Origin: Deltaproteobacteria bacterium
GTDB lineage: Bacteria > JAUYMQ01
DNA length: 5,413 bases
Reading direction: 5' to 3'
Assembly (NCBI GenBank): GCA_030698575.1
Contig: JAUYMQ010000305.1
Location: 1-5,413 of the forward strand
The notes beneath the pieces are model-generated. The model was not told where the DNA came from, made no database searches, and saw nothing but the letters and a program-made list of their open reading frames with translations. Made by a program: the position numbers and the translations under genes. Of the stretch, positions 5,160-5,413 are shown in pieces; position 1 is the first letter of the stretch; each line of letters starts with the position of its first letter.

Positions 5160-5413
5160 TCAGCTCGCCCCAAACTCCTTCCGGCAGCCCGCCTGGCAGT
5201 TCTCCTGCCGCTCGCGGCAGCGGCGGGCGCAGAGGCTGTCCTCATCATCGATCTCCGCACAGGCCTCCTGAAAGCAGCCCCGGTGTCGCTCTGCGCAGAT
5301 CTCGTTGCAGCCTTCCAGCGAGGCAGGAGAATCACTTGCGCAAGCGGGCGCAAGCCAGACCAGGACAATAAGCAGGGAGGGAGGCAGAAGCCGGCCCAGG
5401 CGGTGTACTGACG
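5160..5413 (-). CDS. Small secreted cysteine-rich protein with twin CX3C-type units (5'-partial)
   Basis: The reading frame enters from the right edge and stops at TGA (5162-5160), giving 83 visible residues; the start codon lies beyond the window. Visible residues 12-25 form a hydrophobic core ([14 protein letters not shown]) ending in APA and ACA cleavage options, so the protein is exported. LAPAC is a poor lipobox because -3 is Ala, but a lipoprotein is not excluded. The mature part has eight cysteines in two units: C35-x3-C39-x6-C46-x4-C51 and C61-x3-C65-x6-C72-x3-C76, with charged helix-favouring residues between them and an acidic linker (IDDED, 54-58). Regular CX3C pairs on helices recall helical-hairpin disulfide proteins such as CHCH or small-Tim folds; this is analogy, not homology. 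I do not recognise the family. The ordered cysteine pattern, signal peptide and clean stop support a real gene. It is upstream of the csp promoter on the same strand. Confidence 0.75.
   Translation of the reverse strand, partial: SVHRLGRLLPPSLLIVLVWLAPACASDSPASLEGCNEICAERHRGCFQEACAEIDDEDSLCARRCRERQENCQAGCRKEFGAS

Noticed and set aside
5120-5368. Minus-strand 82-codon frame with an ATG overlapping the cysteine-rich protein
   Set aside because: The other minus frame carries a signal peptide and regularly spaced cysteines. This one is an Arg/Ala-rich shadow without motifs.

Overview
The window is G+C-rich bacterial chromosomal DNA with strong Shine-Dalgarno sites (GGAGG, AAGGAG), one textbook sigma-70 promoter and intrinsic terminators. 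Nothing fixes the taxon. High GC, a solo cold-shock protein, a DUF1343/NamZ protein, an unrecognised exported protein and a secreted twin-CX3C protein fit a soil or sediment bacterium of the deltaproteobacterial/Myxococcota/Acidobacteriota kind, but that is inference. There is no CRISPR array, no transposase and no complete RNA gene.

Layout, left to right. Positions 1-154 hold nothing recognisable. Two minus-strand genes follow: a classical short-chain dehydrogenase/reductase (155-925) and, upstream of it, a DUF1343/GH171 exo-beta-N-acetylmuramidase-like protein (1080-2282). The 154-nt gap between them leaves co-transcription open. A gene-poor stretch (2283-2955) carries the 3' half of a tRNA ending in CCA (2601-2650) and a hairpin plus a 'GTCAAGCCTGACCCC'-type repeat next to the start of the next gene. 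That gene, on the plus strand (2956-4401), encodes a 481-residue exported protein of unrecognised family and probably starts at TTG.

Convergent to it, on the minus strand, is a self-contained cold-shock unit. It has a consensus promoter (TTGACA, 17-nt spacer, TATAAC; 5003-5031), a leader of about 235 nt with an intrinsic-terminator-like hairpin inside it (4914-4944), the 69-residue CspA-type gene (4552-4761) and a strong terminator (4490-4523). At the right edge (5160-5413, minus) is the 3' part of a small secreted cysteine-rich protein with two C-x3-C...C-x3/4-C units; its start lies outside the window.

The genes do not form one obvious pathway. The points most worth following are the cold-shock leader, which could be an attenuator or the source of a small RNA of about 83 nt, the cysteine-rich secreted protein, the tRNA fragment as a possible integration scar, and the Glu-to-Gln change in the PEHG-type motif of the NamZ-like protein.
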